13,759 nucleotides of DNA from an uncultured Clostridia bacterium (GTDB lineage Bacteria > Bacillota > Clostridia > Lachnospirales > Anaerotignaceae). Positions 11,820-13,759 of the stretch are shown here, piece by piece. A model generated the notes under the pieces. That model made no database searches. It was not told where the DNA came from and saw only the letters and a program-made list of their open reading frames with translations. Location: NCBI GenBank assembly GCA_937888765.1, contig CALASU010000112.1, forward strand, positions 1-13,759, in the 5' to 3' direction. How positions within the stretch are numbered: the first letter of the stretch is position 1; each line of letters opens with the position of its first letter. The position numbers and the translations under genes are program-made.

Positions 11820-13026
11820 GGGAAGTTGCCAATTCTGCAATGCGCACGATCATTTTCACGGCTTTTTCCATAGAAGGAACGGGGACAAATTCATAATTAC
11901 TGTGGAAATTATGCCCGCCTGCAAACAGATTGGGGCAGGGAAGTCCCATAAAGGACAGGCGTGCGCCGTCTGTACCGCCGCGGATGGGCTGAATGATCGG
12001 TGTGATGCCGCAGTCTGTCATTGCCTGCTTTGCCAGATCCACGATTTCCATATGCGGTTCGATCTGAGAAAGCATATTGAAATATTCATCCCGCAGTTCC
12101 AGTTCAATACAGCCGGGATACTGCTCATTTTTTCGCTCTGCAATCAGACGAATCAGATTTTTGCGATTTTCAAAGGATGCCTTGTCAAAATCACGGATGA
12201 TATAAGTCAGTGTGGCAGAGGATACGTTTCCTTCAAAGGAGCAGAGGTGGAAAAAGCCCTCGTATCCCTCTGTTTTGGCAGGAATTTCTTTTTCGGGCAG
12301 GTGGGAAGCGATCTCTGTACCGATCAGCGCAGCATTGATCATCACATTTTTAGCTGTACCGGGGTGTACGTTTTTCCCTTTGATACGGATAATGGCACGG
12401 GCGGCATTGAAGTTTTCGTATTCCAGTTCTCCGATACGGCCGCCGTCCAGTGTATAAGCGAAATCTGCACCGAAAGCGGGTACATCAAAGAAATCCACAC
12501 CTTTGCCGATTTCTTCATCGGGAGTAAAGACGATGCGGATTTCTCCGTGAGGAATTTCGGGATGTGCAAGCAGATATTCCATAGCAGTCAGAATTTCTGC
12601 AATACCTGCTTTATCGTCTGCGCCGAGCAGAGTGGTTCCGTCGGAAGTAATCAGACGCTGTCCGATATATTCCTTTAAAGAGGGGAATTCTTCGGGAGTC
12701 AGGCTTGTGTGATTTAAGGGAATACTGCCGCCGTCATAACATTCTACAATATTGGGCTTTACATTTTTGCCGCTGGCATCCGGACTGGTATCCATATGCG
12801 CAATAAAACCGATCACGGGTGCATGTTCTGTTGTTGCGGGCAGGGTTGCTGTTACATAGCCATATTTGTCCACTGAAACGGCAGTCAGACCAATGGATTC
12901 ACATTCCTTTGCCAGAAAAGCGGCGAATGTCAGCTGACGATCTGTGCTGGGGAAAGATTGAGAATCTTCATCGGAAGTGGTGTGATGTTTTACATATGTT
13001 AAAAAGCGTTCTTCTACAGTTTTCAT
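11797..13026 (-). CDS. pepT: Peptidase T (tripeptide aminopeptidase, M20B)
   Basis: A 409-residue cytoplasmic di-zinc aminopeptidase that removes the N-terminal residue of tripeptides. M20 landmarks match PepT: H77 and D79 in IAHMDTSPD, the bridging D138 in LGADDKAG, catalytic and ligand E171/E172 in TPDEEIG, D194 in AYTLDGG, the dimerisation-domain HPGTAKNVMINA, PIRGGTDGARLSFMG, and a C-terminal zinc-ligand His in GGHNFHSNYEFVP. Length is typical. ATG 13026 follows AGGAGGT. No terminator separates it from tyrS; transcripts would run into the T-box leader and be subject to it. No clear pepT promoter was found upstream. Confidence 0.97.
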   Translation of the reverse strand: MKTVEERFLTYVKHHTTSDEDSQSFPSTDRQLTFAAFLAKECESIGLTAVSVDKYGYVTATLPATTEHAPVIGFIAHMDTSPDASGKNVKPNIVECYDGGSIPLNHTSLTPEEFPSLKEYIGQRLITSDGTTLLGADDKAGIAEILTAMEYLLAHPEIPHGEIRIVFTPDEEIGKGVDFFDVPAFGADFAYTLDGGRIGELEYENFNAARAIIRIKGKNVHPGTAKNVMINAALIGTEIASHLPEKEIPAKTEGYEGFFHLCSFEGNVSSATLTYIIRDFDKASFENRKNLIRLIAERKNEQYPGCIELELRDEYFNMLSQIEPHMEIVDLAKQAMTDCGITPIIQPIRGGTDGARLSFMGLPCPNLFAGGHNFHSNYEFVPVPSMEKAVKMIVRIAELATSLDFQKNV

Positions 13027-13203
13027 AAGAACCTCCTGTCAATATAAGTATGTGCTGTTTTCATAAGATTTATTTTAACATGATTGCAGGAGAAAGAAAA
13101 GGGCGGGGGAAGAAGAAATGCTGTTATATAATGTAGGAATTTTTTGAATGTTTTTCGCAGAAATACAAAAATGAAAAAAGATGTAAAATTTTGAAAAAAA
13201 GTG
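13027..13203. other. AT-rich spacer between pepT and the tRNA/rRNA promoters
   Basis: This is the first part of a 362-nt stretch without genes (13027-13388). It holds the pepT ribosome binding site and A-rich tracts that may act as UP elements for the rRNA-type promoter at 13204. I see no supportable ORF and no strong minus-strand promoter. Confidence 0.6.
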
Positions 13204-13232
13204 TTGACAAATAGAAATAGATGCTGTATTAT
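13204..13232 (+). promoter_or_regulatory. rRNA/tRNA-type promoter P1
   Basis: Consensus -35 TTGACA (13204-13209), 17-nt spacer, -10 TATTAT (13227-13232), preceded by A-tracts. CGCTG follows at 13239-13243, near the expected start site, as in the other two promoters of this cluster. Confidence 0.75.
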
Positions 13233-13317
13233 AAATTTCGCTGTGAACGACAGAAAAAAAGTTCGCAGGAAATGAAAAAGAAAATCGAAAAAGATTTGAA
13301 AAAAACAAAAAAACTTC

Positions 13318-13346
13318 TTGACAACGGAAAAAGGTTAAGATATAAT
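13318..13346 (+). promoter_or_regulatory. rRNA/tRNA-type promoter P2 (tRNA-Ser)
   Basis: Perfect TTGACA (13318-13323), 17-nt spacer and perfect TATAAT (13341-13346), about 43 nt before tRNA-Ser(TGA), with A-rich sequence upstream. CGCTG follows at 13356-13360. Very strong predicted promoter, in tandem with P1. Confidence 0.92.
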
Positions 13347-13388
13347 AACTGAGGTCGCTGACGGAAAGAAAAGCAACTGAAATTCCGT

Positions 13389-13477
13389 GGAGAGATGTCT
13401 GAGCGGTTTAAAGAGCTGGTCTTGAAAACCAGTGACTCCGAAAGGGGCCGTGGGTTCGAATCCCACTCTCTCCGCCA
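13389..13477 (+). tRNA. tRNA-Ser (anticodon TGA)
   Basis: Acceptor arms GGAGAGA (13389-13395) and TCTCTCC (13467-13473), discriminator G and encoded CCA (13475-13477). The anticodon loop CTTGAAA (13421-13427) gives TGA, reading UCA and related Ser codons. A long variable arm and a GGTTCGAATCC T-arm confirm a class II tRNA-Ser. Confidence 0.97.
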
Positions 13478-13515
13478 ATTAAATAAAGTATTTTTTGAAC
13501 GTAGAGCACTTTTAT

Positions 13516-13607
13516 GGAGAAGTACCCAAGTGGTTGAAGGGGATCGCCTGGAAAGCGGTTAGGTCGTTAATAGCGGCGCGAGGGTTCAAATCCCTCCTTC
13601 TCCGCCA
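13516..13607 (+). tRNA. tRNA-Ser (anticodon GGA)
   Basis: Acceptor arms GGAGAAG (13516-13522) and CTTCTCC (13597-13603), discriminator G and encoded CCA (13605-13607). The anticodon loop CTGGAAA (13548-13554) gives GGA, reading UCC/UCU. It has a long variable arm. It lies 38 nt after tRNA-Ser(TGA) with no terminator between, so the two are probably cotranscribed. Confidence 0.97.
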
Positions 13608-13652
13608 TTTATTGTTAAGCTCTGAAATTTGAAAAAGTTCTTAAAAAAGTAC

Positions 13653-13681
13653 TTGACAATCGAAAAGAGGTTTGCTAAAAT
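13653..13681 (+). promoter_or_regulatory. rRNA-type promoter P3, facing out of the window
   Basis: TTGACA (13653-13658), 17-nt spacer and TAAAAT (13676-13681), with an A-rich stretch upstream. CGCTG is at 13688-13692. It points to a downstream operon beyond the window. Confidence 0.88.
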
Positions 13682-13759
13682 AAACCTCGCTGCTGAGAAA
13701 GCAGTTTGATCCTTGAAAACTGAACAATGGATATGAATAAACACAACCCATAGTCAATT
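13682..13759 (+). other. Probable leader of an rRNA operon (16S expected beyond the edge)
   Basis: After P3 comes a small hairpin (CTGCT/AGCAG) and then CCTTGAAAACTGAACAATG. This sequence type is common just upstream of 16S or 23S rRNA in Firmicutes and is linked to rRNA processing. No rRNA is visible within the window, so this is inference from the leader and promoter. Confidence 0.65.

Noticed and set aside
11746..12678. 310-codon + strand frame across the T-box region and pepT
   Set aside because: It is a shadow of pepT: Cys/Phe-rich, no motifs, and it begins inside the T-box leader.
13075..13308. 77-codon minus-strand frame upstream of pepT
   Set aside because: It is Phe/Ser-rich low complexity from A-rich promoter DNA, overlaps rRNA-type promoters and has no ribosome binding site.

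Overview
The window looks like chromosomal DNA from a low-to-mid GC Firmicute of the class Clostridia, probably Lachnospirales-like. The reasons are strong AGGAGG-type ribosome binding sites, sigma-A promoters with 17-bp spacing, a T-box leader on tyrS, a clostridial-type valyl-tRNA synthetase, stand-alone peptidase T and glyoxalase I, and short intergenic regions. Genus cannot be fixed from the sequence alone.

Layout. (1) 1-2828: valS (+) preceded by a structured repeat and closed by a strong terminator. (2) 2827-3690: a small AT-rich divergent pair, an XRE-type HTH repressor (-) and a SLOG/DUF1273-like protein (+), with a perfect palindrome over the + promoter. (3) 3703-9291: five minus-strand genes. 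In transcription order these are an AraC-type regulator, a DJ-1/PfpI protein, an unrecognised 536-residue protein with a His/Cys/Asp-rich tail, glyoxalase I (cotranscribed with the His-rich gene), and a YtcJ-like amidohydrolase. (4) 9421-9963: a truncated, active-site-degenerate aspartokinase-like domain (+), divergent from the AraC gene. (5) 10115-13026: tyrS with a complete T-box leader (Tyr specifier TAC) and, upstream, pepT, whose 3' end contains the tyrS -35 box. (6) 13204-13759: rRNA-type promoters, two tRNA-Ser genes (TGA and GGA anticodons), and a further promoter and leader that very likely lead into an rRNA operon beyond the edge.

The most unusual structural signal is an interspersed element of about 76-81 bp, present in six copies (41-120, 5317-5392 reversed, 5435-5511, 8355-8433, 10027-10107, 11452-11532). 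Each copy folds as three consecutive hairpins, mostly with 3-nt loops. The stems differ between copies but stay paired through compensatory changes. Copies sit at precise positions: 6-7 nt beyond three stop codons, just upstream of two Shine-Dalgarno sites, and directly after the tyrS T-box terminator.

Themes. One is translation: valS, tyrS, two tRNA-Ser genes and probable rRNA, with pepT supplying amino acids. Another is possible carbonyl-stress and metal handling: DJ-1/PfpI, a metal-binding His-rich protein, and the metalloenzyme glyoxalase I. The XRE-SLOG pair and the aspartokinase-like fragment look like accessory or diverged genes whose function cannot be read from the sequence.
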